Of a DNA stretch of 50,669 nt, positions 25,716 to 35,323 are shown piece by piece. A program made the translations under genes and the position numbers. Origin of the DNA: Pseudolactococcus plantarum (lineage in GTDB: Bacteria; Bacillota; Bacilli; Lactobacillales; Streptococcaceae); assembly GCF_002441715.1 (NCBI RefSeq), contig NZ_JXJX01000012.1, positions 32,180 through 82,848 of the forward strand. The letters are read 5' to 3'. Each line of letters begins with the position of its first letter. The stretch's first letter is position 1. The notes under the pieces are model-generated. The model saw only the letters and a list, made by a program, of their open reading frames with translations. It did not search any database and was not told the DNA's origin.

Positions 25716-26551
25716 TTGTTTCAACCATTAATCAAGGCTTGTTGTGGGCGATTTTAGGTCTTGGTATTTTCATGACATTTAGGATTTTAAATTTTCCTGA
25801 TATGACAACAGAAGGCTCGTTTCCACTGGGTGGTGCAGTCGCTGTGACGATGATTACACAAGGGGCAACACCATTAGTCGCGACTCTAGTTGCTTTCGTA
25901 GCAGGTTGTTTAGCAGGATTAGTCACTGGTCTACTTTATACAAAAGGTAAAATTCCGATTTTACTGGCTGGTATCTTAGTCATGACATCCTGTAATTCAG
26001 TGATGTTGATGGTGATGGGGCGAGCTAATCTTGGCTTACTCGGCTTAGATAAACTAAAAGGGACATGGATTAGTGTTATTGCTGTTGTCTTAGTCTTAGT
26101 GCTGATGTTTTATTTTTTAAATACACAGCTTGGACAGGCTTTTATCGCAACAGGGGATAATATGGACATGGCAAAGTCTTTTGGGATTAATACGGATCGG
26201 ATGGAGCTATTAGGCTTGATCGTCTCTAACGGGATTATTGCTTTATCAGGCGCGCTCATCTCCCAAAATGATGGTTATGCTGATGTCTCTAAGGGACTAG
26301 GTGTTATTGTCATCGGTCTAGCTAGTATTATCATCGGTGAAGTTTTATTTGGTAATGTCTCGCTATTTGAGCGGTTGATTGCTATCGTCATCGGTGCCAT
26401 CTGTTATCAGTTTTTGATACTGGCTGTGATTAAGCTAGGCTTTAACACCAACTATCTCAAAATATTTAGTGCCATTATCTTAGCATCTTGCTTAATGATT
26501 CCAACTTTAAAAGCGAAAGTATTTAAGGGGGTCAAACTAAATGGTAACTAA
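25712..26551 (+). CDS. trpY: ABC transporter permease, TrpY type
   Basis: A 279-residue inner-membrane permease with about eight to nine helices of the branched-chain-amino-acid/BPD_transp_2 type: FPDMTTEGSFPLGGAV near residue 30 and the GVIVIGLASIIIGEVLFG cytoplasmic coupling region near 208-226. It overlaps the binding protein by four bases and the ATPase by 11. Confidence 0.88.
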   Translation: MIVSTINQGLLWAILGLGIFMTFRILNFPDMTTEGSFPLGGAVAVTMITQGATPLVATLVAFVAGCLAGLVTGLLYTKGKIPILLAGILVMTSCNSVMLMVMGRANLGLLGLDKLKGTWISVIAVVLVLVLMFYFLNTQLGQAFIATGDNMDMAKSFGINTDRMELLGLIVSNGIIALSGALISQNDGYADVSKGLGVIVIGLASIIIGEVLFGNVSLFERLIAIVIGAICYQFLILAVIKLGFNTNYLKIFSAIILASCLMIPTLKAKVFKGVKLNGN

Positions 26552-27308
26552 TAACCTTCCGATTATCGAATTACGGCATGCAACAAAAATCATTGAAAAT
26601 GGCGATGAGAAAAAAGTGATCTTAGATGATGTGAATTTAGCCATCTATGAAACAGACTTTATTACGATCTTAGGTGGTAATGGTGCTGGTAAGTCGACGT
26701 TATTTAATGCGATTTCTGGTACTTTAACGTTGACGTCAGGATCTGTCTGGATCAAAGGTGTTGACGTCACAAAAAAAACACCAGAGAAACGTGCTGCGTT
26801 TATTTCTCGTGTGTTTCAAGATCCTAAGATGGGGACTGCCCCGCGTATGACAGGTGTTGAAAATCTTGCGATTGCCTCACGTCGTGGGAAGAAAAGAACC
26901 CTGAAATTACGTCAGATTAACAAATATAAATCAGAGTTTATCAAATTAGCCGCACAAATTGGTAACGGATTAGAAGCACATCTAGAGGTGCCGACTGGTA
27001 ACTTATCAGGTGGACAGCGTCAAGCACTAAGTCTACTGATGGCGACAATCGTTGAACCAGAATTGTTACTATTAGATGAGCATACTGCAGCTCTTGATCC
27101 AAAGACATCTAAAGCCTTGATGAAACTGACTCAGGAAATCGTACGACAGCAACAGTTGACAGCCTTGATGATTACGCATCATATGGAAGATGCACTGAAA
27201 TATGGTAACAGGTTGATCGTCATGAAAGATGGTAAGATCATCCAAGATCATAACTCTGTTGAAAAAGAACAGATGAAATTAGAAGACTTCTATAGGATAT
27301 TTGACTAA
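26541..27308 (+). CDS. trpZ: ABC transporter ATP-binding protein, TrpZ type
   Basis: A 255-residue ATPase: Walker A GGNGAGKST at residues 45-53, Q-loop FQDP, signature NLSGGQRQAL, Walker B LLLLDEHTAALDP, and switch His in MITHH. It completes the TrpXYZ-type importer. The stop and the next start share one base (TAATG), so the following membrane protein is co-translated. Confidence 0.9.
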   Translation: MVTNNLPIIELRHATKIIENGDEKKVILDDVNLAIYETDFITILGGNGAGKSTLFNAISGTLTLTSGSVWIKGVDVTKKTPEKRAAFISRVFQDPKMGTAPRMTGVENLAIASRRGKKRTLKLRQINKYKSEFIKLAAQIGNGLEAHLEVPTGNLSGGQRQALSLLMATIVEPELLLLDEHTAALDPKTSKALMKLTQEIVRQQQLTALMITHHMEDALKYGNRLIVMKDGKIIQDHNSVEKEQMKLEDFYRIFD

Positions 27309-27763
27309 TGACGAAATTTTTACAACGGTTATCACGCATTATCTTAGCTGTGTTTGCCTTGATTTTACTCTTTGCTGGTGGTATGAGTTTTCAACGTTAC
27401 CTGACTGAACATAAGGCACCTAAAACTGCTGTTACAGCTCAAGTGATTAAAGTTGACAATAAGAAAAAAGTCGCATATGACTACAAAGATGTTCACTACA
27501 CCTCAATACCCGTGGCAAATGTGATACAAAATTTGGGCAAAGTTGGCGATAAAATAACCGTTTATGTGAATCAACATGATCCGAAAAAAATTTACATGAA
27601 ACCAACTGCAACAGTATTGCTGATTTTTGCTTCGGTGATGATTGGGTGGTCTGTTTTAATCATCTTAGTGTTAGGGTTTGAGTATTGGTTGATTCATAAA
27701 GTAAAAGAAATAGCTCATGATAGTGAAGTAGCCATAGCAGAACAAGAAAAAGGAGCAAAATAG
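27308..27763 (+). CDS. Two-helix membrane protein with extracellular beta domain (DUF3592-like)
   Basis: A 151-residue protein. Helix 1 is at about residues 9-27 and helix 2 at about 101-125; between them is an external beta-strand domain ([46 protein letters not shown]), the layout of DUF3592 proteins. The C-terminal tail is charged and cytoplasmic. It overlaps the ATPase gene by one base and may be part of the transporter operon; function unknown. Confidence 0.65.
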   Translation: MTKFLQRLSRIILAVFALILLFAGGMSFQRYLTEHKAPKTAVTAQVIKVDNKKKVAYDYKDVHYTSIPVANVIQNLGKVGDKITVYVNQHDPKKIYMKPTATVLLIFASVMIGWSVLIILVLGFEYWLIHKVKEIAHDSEVAIAEQEKGAK

Positions 27764-27767
27764 TAAC

Positions 27768-28178
27768 ATGGAAAAAACATTTTTTATCATTAAACCAGAT
27801 GGTGTCCGCAGATCTCTAGTTGGCTTAGTCCTTGAGAGAGCTGAGCGTCGTGGATTTTCAATTGAAAAATTACAGATGTGTGAAGTGACACGAGACATGT
27901 TAGATCAGCATTATGCTGATTTAGTTGATAAGCCTTTTTATCATGAAATTGTGTCGTATATGCTATCTGGTCCTGTTGTCATTGGGGTAATGACTGGCGG
28001 GGATGTGATCCATTCTTGGCGTAAGATGATGGGTGCCACTAACCCTTCAGATGCATTACCAGGTACAATACGTGGCGACTTTGCGCATGCTTCTGATGAT
28101 GGCTCTGTTGAAAATATCGTGCATGGGTCAGACTGTGCAGCATCAGCACAACGTGAAATCGCACTTTGGTTTGACTAA
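27768..28178 (+). CDS. ndk: Nucleoside diphosphate kinase
   Basis: A 136-residue enzyme that transfers the gamma-phosphate between nucleoside triphosphates and diphosphates. N-terminus [14 protein letters not shown], Kpn loop region and the phospho-histidine motif NIVHGSD with His119. The tail is slightly shorter than average, ending at ALWFD. GGAG lies 12 bases upstream in the previous gene. A terminator follows at once. Confidence 0.95.
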   Translation: MEKTFFIIKPDGVRRSLVGLVLERAERRGFSIEKLQMCEVTRDMLDQHYADLVDKPFYHEIVSYMLSGPVVIGVMTGGDVIHSWRKMMGATNPSDALPGTIRGDFAHASDDGSVENIVHGSDCAASAQREIALWFD

Positions 28179-28185
28179 AACAATT

Positions 28186-28210
28186 AATCTGTCGTGAGAC
28201 AGGTTTTTTA
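28186..28210 (+). terminator. Terminator after ndk
   Basis: An 8-bp stem (28186-28193 with 28198-28205, one G-U), GTGA loop, then six T. Confidence 0.85.
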
Positions 28211-28223
28211 TTTACCAAAACTA

Positions 28224-28232
28224 TGGTAAAAT
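28224..28232 (+). promoter_or_regulatory. lepA extended -10 promoter (near-leaderless)
   Basis: TGG followed by TAAAAT (28227-28232), seven bases before the ATG at 28240. AGGGG lies only two bases before the ATG, too close for a normal ribosome site. Confidence 0.5.
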
Positions 28233-28239
28233 AGGGGTT

Positions 28240-30069
28240 ATGACTATAGACTTAAATGCAGTAAAAAAGCGGCAGGAAAATATTCGTAATTTTTCTATTA
28301 TTGCCCATATCGATCACGGTAAATCAACACTTGCGGATCGAATTTTAGAACAAACTAAGACCGTCTCTGCTAGAGAAATGCAAGCGCAACTTTTAGATTC
28401 TATGGATTTAGAACGCGAACGTGGCATAACAATCAAGCTGAACGCGATTGAGCTGAATTATCTTGCTAAAGACGGCGAGACTTATATTTTTCATCTCATC
28501 GACACACCTGGACATGTCGATTTTACCTATGAAGTATCTCGTTCTCTTGCGGCTTGTGAAGGGGCGATTTTAGTTGTGGACGCAGCTCAAGGCATAGAAG
28601 CACAAACCTTGGCTAATGTGTATTTGGCACTAGACAATGATCTAGAAATCTTACCAGTTATCAACAAAATCGATTTGCCTGCAGCAGATCCAGAACGTGT
28701 TCGTCAAGAAATAGAAGATGTCATCGGATTAGATGCGTCAGAGGCTGTTTTAGCATCTGCCAAAGCAGGGATTGGGATAGAAGAGATTCTAGAACAAATC
28801 GTTGAAAAAGTACCAGCTCCTCAAGGCTCTGTAGATAATCCCTTAAAGGCTTTAATCTTTGACTCGGTCTATGATGCTTATCGTGGGGTTATCCTTCAGG
28901 TCCGTGTCATGGATGGGATGGTGAAACCTGGTGATAAGATTCAGCTGATGAGTAATGGTAAGACTTTCGATGTCACAGAAGTTGGTATCTTTACACCAAA
29001 AGCAGTTGGTCGTGAATTATTAGCAACAGGTGATGTCGGCTATATTGCAGCTGCTATCAAGACAGTTGCTGATACACGAGTCGGTGATACGATTACACTA
29101 GCTGACAATCCTGCTGAGGAAGCTCTAGCAGGCTATAAACAGTTAAATCCGATGGTGTTTGCTGGGATCTATCCGATCGAGTCAAACAAATATAACGACT
29201 TGCGTGAAGCACTTGATAAACTCCAACTCAACGATGCCAGTCTTCAGTTTGAACCTGAAACATCACAAGCTCTCGGCTTTGGTTTTCGTTGTGGTTTCCT
29301 AGGCTTACTTCACATGGATGTGATCCAGGAACGTTTGGAACGTGAGTTTAACATTGATTTGATTATGACAGCGCCAAGTGTTGTCTATCATATCAACACG
29401 ACTGATGGCGAAACACTAGAAGTTGCAAACCCTTCAGAGTTTCCTGATCCAACACGTATCGATAATATCGAAGAACCTTTTGTCAAAGCACAAATCATGG
29501 TCCCACAAGATTATGTTGGGGCTGTGATGGAATTGGCACAACGCAAACGTGGTGATTTTGTAACCATGGATTATCTGGATGAAAATCGTGTCAATGTCAT
29601 CTATCAGATACCGCTATCAGAGATTGTATTTGATTTCTTTGATAAATTGAAATCGAGTACCAAAGGCTATGCAAGTTTTGATTACGAAATTTCTGAGTAT
29701 CGTAGAAGCTCACTCGTTAAGATGGATATCATGCTAAACGCAGAACGTGTCGATGCTTTGAGCTTTATCGTCCATAAAGAATTTGCCTATGAACGTGGTA
29801 AAATCATCGTAGACAAACTCAAAAAAATCATCCCTCGTCAACAATTTGAAGTGCCGATTCAAGCAGCTATCGGACAGAAAATCGTTGCACGTTCTGATAT
29901 TAAAGCCTTACGTAAAAATGTCCTTGCCAAGTGTTATGGTGGGGATATCTCACGGAAACGTAAACTCCTTGAGAAACAGAAAAAAGGTAAAAAACGGATG
30001 AAAGCAATCGGAAATGTTGAAGTCCCACAAGAAGCCTTCTTGAGTGTCTTAAGCATGGATGATGAGTAA
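28240..30069 (+). CDS. lepA: Elongation factor 4 (LepA)
   Basis: A 609-residue ribosomal GTPase that back-translocates or helps ribosome assembly. G1 AHIDHGKST at residues 22-30, [27 protein letters not shown], and the LepA-specific C-terminal domain ([23 protein letters not shown]). Full length. Predicted to be leaderless or nearly so. Ends in a long hairpin terminator. Confidence 0.97.
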   Translation: MTIDLNAVKKRQENIRNFSIIAHIDHGKSTLADRILEQTKTVSAREMQAQLLDSMDLERERGITIKLNAIELNYLAKDGETYIFHLIDTPGHVDFTYEVSRSLAACEGAILVVDAAQGIEAQTLANVYLALDNDLEILPVINKIDLPAADPERVRQEIEDVIGLDASEAVLASAKAGIGIEEILEQIVEKVPAPQGSVDNPLKALIFDSVYDAYRGVILQVRVMDGMVKPGDKIQLMSNGKTFDVTEVGIFTPKAVGRELLATGDVGYIAAAIKTVADTRVGDTITLADNPAEEALAGYKQLNPMVFAGIYPIESNKYNDLREALDKLQLNDASLQFEPETSQALGFGFRCGFLGLLHMDVIQERLEREFNIDLIMTAPSVVYHINTTDGETLEVANPSEFPDPTRIDNIEEPFVKAQIMVPQDYVGAVMELAQRKRGDFVTMDYLDENRVNVIYQIPLSEIVFDFFDKLKSSTKGYASFDYEISEYRRSSLVKMDIMLNAERVDALSFIVHKEFAYERGKIIVDKLKKIIPRQQFEVPIQAAIGQKIVARSDIKALRKNVLAKCYGGDISRKRKLLEKQKKGKKRMKAIGNVEVPQEAFLSVLSMDDE

Positions 30070-30097
30070 TTAATCCTAAAAAACGAAGTGTGAATAG

Positions 30098-30157
30098 CTC
30101 CTAATAAAATAGACATGAAATAAAACACTATTTCAAGCATTTTATTCAGGAGTTTTT
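30098..30157 (+). terminator. lepA terminator (long imperfect hairpin)
   Basis: CTCCT-AATAAAAT pairs with ATTTTATT-CAGGAG and inner TGAAATA with TATTTCA, then a T-run at 30153-30157. Confidence 0.75.
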
Positions 30158-30304
30158 CATTTACAATGATCCATCTTGATTTTTAGCTCAGTATAGTCAC
30201 ATATAGCTTATTGGCTAAATGCAGTAAGACAAAGACTTATGCTAGACTTAGGATATTAATAGGTAATCAGGCTGGATATCAAAAATAGTTAAAGGAGAGT
30301 GTTT

Positions 30305-31636
30305 ATGGTAATCAATTTAATCGTCATTTGTTTGATGATTATTTTTACAGCATTTTTTGTTGCTGCTGAATTTGCATTTGTGAAAATAAGAAAGACGCAG
30401 TTAGAACAGTTGATCAATGATGGGAATAAGACAGCAAAGCTGTCATTACATATTGTGTCTCATTTAGATGAGTATTTGAGTGCTTGTCAACTTGGTATCA
30501 CCTTAACTTCTTTGGCTATCGGTTGGATTGGTGAGTCAACGATAGAGAGCCTCTTACATCCCGTATTTAATAGACTTCCTTTTACTGCCTCTTTCAATAC
30601 CATCTCATCGCTGATTTTATCCTTTGGGATTATGACGTTTGTACATGTCGTCATAGGAGAATTGATTCCAAAATCAATTAGTATCTCTAAAACAGAACGC
30701 GTCGTTTTATTTGTCACTAAACCACTACATTATTTTAGACAAATTTCGTTTCCCTTTATTTGGTTGCTCAACTATTCAGCGTCATTAATAGGCAAACTTA
30801 TAGGCGTAGAAATTAGTGGAGAAGGCAACGAGTCTCATTCTGAAGAAGAGTTACTGTTAATCGCGAATCAAAGTCTTACACAAGGCGAAATCAATTCGGA
30901 AGAATTCGAGTTGATTAGCAATAGTTTTCGATTTGACCAAACCTTGGCAAGAGAGATCATGGTCTCTCGAACAGATATGGATGTCTTATATGATGATCTG
31001 ACAGTGAAAGCAGCACTTGACATCTCGCTAAAACAAGGACATAGCCGTTATCCTGTCGCCCATAAAACAAAAGATGATATTTTAGGGTATATCACACAGA
31101 AAGATTTAATTAAATGCTATCTGGAAAATCCAGAACAAGCAATCTCATCTCAAATAAATCCAGTCCTGAAAAATTTTGAGAATGTGCCAATCAAACAGTT
31201 ACTCAATGCCATGAAAAAAGAAAAGAAACATCTTGCTATCCTAGTTGATGAATATGGTGGCACGTCAGGGATTGTAACGATCGAAGATATCATAGAAGAA
31301 GTGTTTGGTGATATTCAGGATGAACAAGACCATGAAGTCCCTTTGATCAAACAAGTCAATCCATTGACTTACATAGCAGATGGCAGAATAGACCTATATG
31401 AGATTGCAAAGCGATTCGACTTATCTTTTGAAGAGCTAAATAGAGAAGGCGGGAAAAAAACTGCCAGCCTAGGTGGTTGGCTGCTCGTCTATAATCAAGA
31501 GCTAACCAAGGTTGGGAGTATCGTGTCGTATCAAAATCTGACGTTTGAGGTCACTAAAATGGATCAAGGCGTTATTGTAACAGAAGTCAAAATAACGATT
31601 AATGATCAAAAGCATAACGACCCAAGCATGTCATGA
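30305..31636 (+). CDS. CNNM/CorC-type membrane protein with CBS domains (HlyC/CorC, UPF0053)
   Basis: A 443-residue protein: CNNM membrane domain with about four helices (1-190, including VAAEFAFVKIRKTQLEQL and ACQLGITLTSLAIGWIGE), two CBS domains (about 210-330, with SRYPV and DEYGGTSGIVTIEDIIEEVFGDI), and a CorC_HlyC FAD-like domain at the C-terminus. Such proteins export Mg2+ or other cations. AAAGGAG at 30291-30297 places the start at the ATG at 30305, not the GTG two codons earlier. Terminator at 31719. Confidence 0.9.
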   Translation: MVINLIVICLMIIFTAFFVAAEFAFVKIRKTQLEQLINDGNKTAKLSLHIVSHLDEYLSACQLGITLTSLAIGWIGESTIESLLHPVFNRLPFTASFNTISSLILSFGIMTFVHVVIGELIPKSISISKTERVVLFVTKPLHYFRQISFPFIWLLNYSASLIGKLIGVEISGEGNESHSEEELLLIANQSLTQGEINSEEFELISNSFRFDQTLAREIMVSRTDMDVLYDDLTVKAALDISLKQGHSRYPVAHKTKDDILGYITQKDLIKCYLENPEQAISSQINPVLKNFENVPIKQLLNAMKKEKKHLAILVDEYGGTSGIVTIEDIIEEVFGDIQDEQDHEVPLIKQVNPLTYIADGRIDLYEIAKRFDLSFEELNREGGKKTASLGGWLLVYNQELTKVGSIVSYQNLTFEVTKMDQGVIVTEVKITINDQKHNDPSMS

Positions 31637-31718
31637 TAGGCTGGGGGCATTAAGGTATCGTCGTAACACAGGGATTCACCTAACTTTTGGTTCATTGATA
31701 ACATGGCAAAACATCATG

Positions 31719-31760
31719 AAAGGGGTATGTTCCTGGCATCTAGCTGGGGTATCCCTTTTC
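31719..31760 (+). terminator. Terminator after the CNNM gene
   Basis: AAAGGGGTAT (31719-31728) pairs with GTATCCCTTT (31749-31758), followed by T-rich sequence. Confidence 0.75.
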
Positions 31761-31771
31761 TTTTGGGCTGG

Positions 31772-31806
31772 TGACGATGAGAGAAACACAGATGTTAAAA
31801 GGGATA
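31772..31806 (+). repeat. Truncated duplicate of the padR gene start
   Basis: 35 bases identical but for one to 33043-33077 (start of the padR gene). It still encodes M-R-E-T-Q-M-L-K-G-I-G and then a stop codon. The unit sits before the serine hydrolase gene, so the hydrolase lies between two copies. Confidence 0.8.
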
Positions 31807-31869
31807 GGGTAAGTCAAGACTATCGATTTGAGTAACGAAAAAATGTGTTAACAATAGTTTGATATGTTA

Positions 31870-31898
31870 TTGAAATAAATTTTTAATCAGGTTATACT
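31870..31898 (+). promoter_or_regulatory. Serine hydrolase promoter
   Basis: TTGAAA (31870-31875), 17 bases, TATACT (31893-31898). Confidence 0.75.
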
Positions 31899-31922
31899 CG
31901 GAGATGAAAGAGAGGTAAAGAG

Positions 31923-32906
31923 TTGCTAAATCAAGAATTACATGAGCTTATCAGTAAGACACACCCTAATATATGTCAGATTTCAGTTTATAAACAAGGT
32001 GAAGCAGTATTTTCAGACGAGTGGCATGGGTATAAAAAAGAAGATGCGTGTCATGTCATGTCTGCGACAAAAAGTATTGTCGCCTTACTGATTGGTATAG
32101 CAGTAGACAAAGGCATGATTAAAAGTATTGACGATAGCATCTTAACATACTTTCCAAACTATCAAGTTAAAAGAGGAGAAAAAACAATACAGGATGTGAC
32201 GATCAGGCACTTACTGACAATGACAGCACCCTATAAAGGTAAAGGTGATCCTTGGACAAAGGTTTGTTCAAGTGAGGATTGGACTACTGCATCACTTGAT
32301 TTTTTAGGTGGTAGAAAAGGGCTTACAGATGAATTTAATTATCGAACTGTTTGCCTGCATATCCTAACAGGTTTGTTATATGAAGTCAGTAACATGACAA
32401 CCGTTGCGTTTGCCAACACCTATCTATTTGCACCAATCGGCATAAAGGAAGTTGTTAATGACTCTCCTAAAACAGCCGAAGCCCATAAGCAGTTTACGAT
32501 GAATAAAACGCCTAAAACACATATTTGGTTATGTGATCCAAAACATATCGCTGCTGCGGGCTATGGGTTATGCCTTTCTGCGACGGATATGGCTAAAATA
32601 GGACAACTTTGTCTCAATAAAGGTAACTATGAGGGTAAGCAAATCATATCATCAGAATGGATAAACGCTTGTTTTAAGCCAACAAGTAACCAGTTACCAG
32701 ACTATCATAATTTGAGGTATGGATACTTGTGGTGGATACTAGATGATAAAAAAGAAACCTATGGTGCCTTAGGAAATAGTGGCAATGTGATTTATATTAA
32801 TACTGAAAAAAATCTGGTAGTTGCCATTACTTCTTATTTTAAGCCTAGCGTTCTTGATCGAATAGACTTCATAGAAACATATATAGCACCATTTATTTTA
32901 AAATAA
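31923..32906 (+). CDS. Serine hydrolase of the beta-lactamase/PBP4 family
   Basis: A 327-residue protein of the class C beta-lactamase-like family, used as esterases or D-amino-acid peptidases. The SxxK motif is SATK (Ser47, Lys50); the second motif is YRT in FNYRTVCLHIL, and the third region is GNSGNVIYI. No signal peptide is seen, so it is probably cytoplasmic. The start is TTG at 31923, supported by AGAGG 7 bases upstream and a consensus promoter. It is one gene between a promoter and a terminator, flanked by duplicated padR sequence, suggesting insertion. Confidence 0.85.
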   Translation: MLNQELHELISKTHPNICQISVYKQGEAVFSDEWHGYKKEDACHVMSATKSIVALLIGIAVDKGMIKSIDDSILTYFPNYQVKRGEKTIQDVTIRHLLTMTAPYKGKGDPWTKVCSSEDWTTASLDFLGGRKGLTDEFNYRTVCLHILTGLLYEVSNMTTVAFANTYLFAPIGIKEVVNDSPKTAEAHKQFTMNKTPKTHIWLCDPKHIAAAGYGLCLSATDMAKIGQLCLNKGNYEGKQIISSEWINACFKPTSNQLPDYHNLRYGYLWWILDDKKETYGALGNSGNVIYINTEKNLVVAITSYFKPSVLDRIDFIETYIAPFILK

Positions 32907-32921
32907 CCCAAATCTTCATCG

Positions 32922-32955
32922 GGCAGTTGACAGGTAGTGTTAATTGCTTTTTTTT
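32922..32955 (+). terminator. Terminator after the serine hydrolase gene
   Basis: A 10-bp stem with three G-U pairs (32922-32931 with 32939-32948) and seven or more T. Confidence 0.7.
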
Positions 32956-33025
32956 ATTTTCTTTCACTATGTTGCTTTACAATCTAGTGGGGATTTGATA
33001 CACTTATTGTATACTAGTTAGTAAA

Positions 33026-33035
33026 ACTATATAGT
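33026..33035. promoter_or_regulatory. Palindrome before padR (possible operator)
   Basis: ACTATATAGT is a perfect 10-base palindrome just before the padR start; an ACTAGT palindrome lies at 33013-33018, overlapping a TATACT -10-like box (33010-33015). Autoregulation is inferred from how PadR repressors usually work. Confidence 0.35.
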
Positions 33036-33041
33036 GAGGTG

Positions 33042-33365
33042 ATGACGATTAGAGAAACACAGATGTTAAAAGGGATATTAGATGGCTGTGTGCTACGTAT
33101 TATCTCAGATGGTGAAGTTTATGGGTATGAACTCATTCAGAAACTCAAACAATCTGGATTTGATAGTGTAGTCGGGGGTACGATTTATCCTATTTTACAA
33201 AAATTAGAGAAAAATGGTGATGTCGCAAGTGTCATGAAAAAATCACTAGAAGGCCCAGATCGAAAGTATTTTAGTATCACCGAACAAGGACAAGATACAT
33301 TACGGATATTCTGGCAAGAGTTTAGTGAGTTAACTGATAAAGTAAGGTATCTATGGAAGGAATGA
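33042..33365 (+). CDS. PadR family transcriptional regulator
   Basis: A 107-residue winged-helix repressor: RETQMLKGILDGCVLRIISDG...YGYELIQKLKQSGF, then GTIYPILQKLEKNGDV and GPDRKYFSITEQGQDTLRIFWQEF. These are diagnostic for the short PadR-s2 class. The exact start is uncertain (ATG 33042, or ATG 33063); the GAGG is very close to the first. It forms an operon with the next membrane protein gene one base after its stop, a usual PadR-partner layout. Confidence 0.9.
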   Translation: MTIRETQMLKGILDGCVLRIISDGEVYGYELIQKLKQSGFDSVVGGTIYPILQKLEKNGDVASVMKKSLEGPDRKYFSITEQGQDTLRIFWQEFSELTDKVRYLWKE

Positions 33366-33366
33366 T

Positions 33367-34014
33367 ATGACAGAGGAAACATATAAAGAAAAAATTCTTG
33401 AGATTGAAGAAAAATTAACAGCTGAAAATAGACAGTATTTTGATGCGTTTTATGAAAAAATCTTGGCTAAAGGTGCTATAAAATACAAAGAAAAAGCTAT
33501 GTTGGAGACGGTCTATAATCTCTTGTTAGATTTACTAGACGCCCAAGTTGGTGGACAGAAAGCGCGTGTTTACTTTGGTGTCTCATCAGATGAATTGGCT
33601 GAAAATATGTTAAAAAAAATGCCCAAATCAAGTCCAGCAGAAATTAGAGGTATTTTATACTATGTCGCTGGCTCTGCTTTATTTTGGCAATTTTTCGGAA
33701 ATATCAACTGGTTTTCAAATCAACCAGTGGCGATTTCATGGGTTGAGTATTTGGTTGGTGGCTTAGTATATGTGTTAGCAGCCTATATTTTCTTCACAGT
33801 TGTCATAAAAAATATAGCTGGTAAGTCAACAATGATGACCTATCTGATAGGTGGTGGTTTCTTTATTTTCATCATTGGTACTTTTGTTGTAACGCAGTTA
33901 TTATTCGGACATATTCAAGTTTTTTATATCAATGCTTGGCTAGCAAAACTAATCGGTATTATCTTAGCAATCGGTTATGGCTTATGGACTTATAGTTTTT
34001 CAAAAGATAAGTAG
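33367..34014 (+). CDS. Membrane protein, DUF1129-type, partner of PadR
   Basis: A 215-residue protein. The N-terminal ~90 residues are soluble and helical (LTAENRQYFDAFYEKILAKG, LLLDLLDAQVGGQKARVYFG, ENMLKKMPK), typical of DUF1129, followed by four membrane helices. Such genes often follow PadR repressors and may be their main targets. Function unknown. Followed by a strong terminator. Confidence 0.75.
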   Translation: MTEETYKEKILEIEEKLTAENRQYFDAFYEKILAKGAIKYKEKAMLETVYNLLLDLLDAQVGGQKARVYFGVSSDELAENMLKKMPKSSPAEIRGILYYVAGSALFWQFFGNINWFSNQPVAISWVEYLVGGLVYVLAAYIFFTVVIKNIAGKSTMMTYLIGGGFFIFIIGTFVVTQLLFGHIQVFYINAWLAKLIGIILAIGYGLWTYSFSKDK

Positions 34015-34109
34015 TGGGTTTTTGATGTGGGTGAGATGATAAAGACTTATAAACGAATTGAGTAGTGATTGACTTGTAGGTATTTTTTTAGTGAATAAAG
34101 TATAGATCG

Positions 34110-34136
34110 ACAGGTAACCTTGTGTTACCTGTTTTA
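34110..34136 (+). terminator. Terminator of the padR operon
   Basis: ACAGGTAAC-CTTGT-GTTACCTGT (34110-34132), then T-rich sequence. Confidence 0.85.
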
Positions 34137-34162
34137 TCATTATCTAAAAAATAATCACGTTT

Positions 34163-34268
34163 TGTATTAATAATCAGTTCACAGTTTATCCCTAAATTTC
34201 CCTTGCATAAATCTGCATATTTTACTTGACAAATGCAATATTATACATTATTATTGTATATATATTCA
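34163..34268. promoter_or_regulatory. Four ARG boxes (ArgR/AhrC operators) before argC
   Basis: Four 14-mers fit the TGnATnnnnATnCA pattern: TGTATTAATAATCA (34163), TGCATAAATCTGCA (34204), TGCAATATTATACA (34234) and TGTATATATATTCA (34255). Their starts are 41, 30 and 21 bases apart, close to whole helical turns. The last box follows the -10 directly, and the third lies in the promoter spacer. This is what arginine-dependent repression by ArgR/AhrC would need. Confidence 0.7.
34226..34254 (+). promoter_or_regulatory. argC operon promoter
   Basis: Perfect TTGACA (34226-34231), 17 bases, TATTAT (34249-34254), overlapped by ARG boxes. Confidence 0.8.
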
Positions 34269-34285
34269 ATTAGGAGCGAATTAAT

Positions 34286-35323
34286 ATGAAAAAAGTAGCC
34301 ATTATTGGGATTTCTGGTTATTCTGGATTGGAGTTGTTACGGCTACTTCACGGACACTCAGAAGTCACTGTTGTAGGGGTTTATGGGACATCAACTGTAG
34401 GTGAAAAGTTGACAGCTTTATTCCCAAAATTACAAGGATATGCAGAATATGCAGGATTAACGATTAAGCAGTTTGATGCAGCAGAAATTATGGCGACGGC
34501 AGATTTGGTCTTTTTTGCCACACCAGCTGGTATCGCAGCAATTCATGCAGCTGACTTTATCCATGCTGAGTTTCCAGTCATCGACTTATCTGGGGACTTT
34601 CGCTTACAAGACCCTAGTCAGTATGAAAAGTGGTATGCTAGACCTGCTAGTCATGCACAGTTACTAGCAAAAGCAGATTATGTCTTAGCTGACTTTGATA
34701 CACCAAAAACAGCTTACATCTCAAATCCTGGCTGTTATGCGACGGCGACACTTTTGAGTTTAGCACCATTATACAAGGAATCGTTAATCCAGTATGACAG
34801 TGTTATCGTGGATGCAAAGTCTGGTTTATCAGGAGCTGGTAAAAAGTTGACCGACAGTAGTCATTATGTGAATGCTAATGAAAATGTTAGCATGTATAAG
34901 CTAAATCAACATCAGCATATCCCAGAGATTATCAACAAACTGATGACATGGCAGGAAAAGACGTTACCGATTCAGTTTTCGACTTCTCTAATCCCTGTGA
35001 CTCGTGGTATTTTTGTCTCGACTTATGCAAAACTAGCAGCAGATGTCAGTTTTGAGCAGGTGCGTGAAGCCTATGAAAAAACATATCGGGATAGCTATTT
35101 TGTCACCGTATGTGAGCAAGGCCACCTACCTGATCTGCATCATGTGGTCGGGACGAACGTCACAGCGATCGGACTGGGCTACAATCCATTAACTAACACA
35201 CTAACGGTTGTGACCGTTATCGATAATCTCGTGAAAGGAGCGGCAGGACAAGCCATTCAAAATATGAATCACTTTTTCAACTTTGATGAAAAAGCAGGGC
35301 TTGATCTTCTACCGATATTATAA
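34286..35323 (+). CDS. argC: N-acetyl-gamma-glutamyl-phosphate reductase
   Basis: A 345-residue NADPH enzyme, third step of arginine synthesis. GISGYSGLELLRLL is the nucleotide-binding loop and NPGCYATA places the catalytic Cys at residue 150; a conserved His occurs in HQHIPEI. AGGAG at 34272-34276. First gene of argCJDB; its stop is followed at once by the argJ ATG. Confidence 0.97.
   Translation: MKKVAIIGISGYSGLELLRLLHGHSEVTVVGVYGTSTVGEKLTALFPKLQGYAEYAGLTIKQFDAAEIMATADLVFFATPAGIAAIHAADFIHAEFPVIDLSGDFRLQDPSQYEKWYARPASHAQLLAKADYVLADFDTPKTAYISNPGCYATATLLSLAPLYKESLIQYDSVIVDAKSGLSGAGKKLTDSSHYVNANENVSMYKLNQHQHIPEIINKLMTWQEKTLPIQFSTSLIPVTRGIFVSTYAKLAADVSFEQVREAYEKTYRDSYFVTVCEQGHLPDLHHVVGTNVTAIGLGYNPLTNTLTVVTVIDNLVKGAAGQAIQNMNHFFNFDEKAGLDLLPIL

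Noticed and set aside
31602-31835. Open frame of 77 codons between the CNNM and hydrolase genes
   Set aside because: It overlaps the end of the CNNM gene, runs through its terminator and has no ribosome site or family-like sequence.
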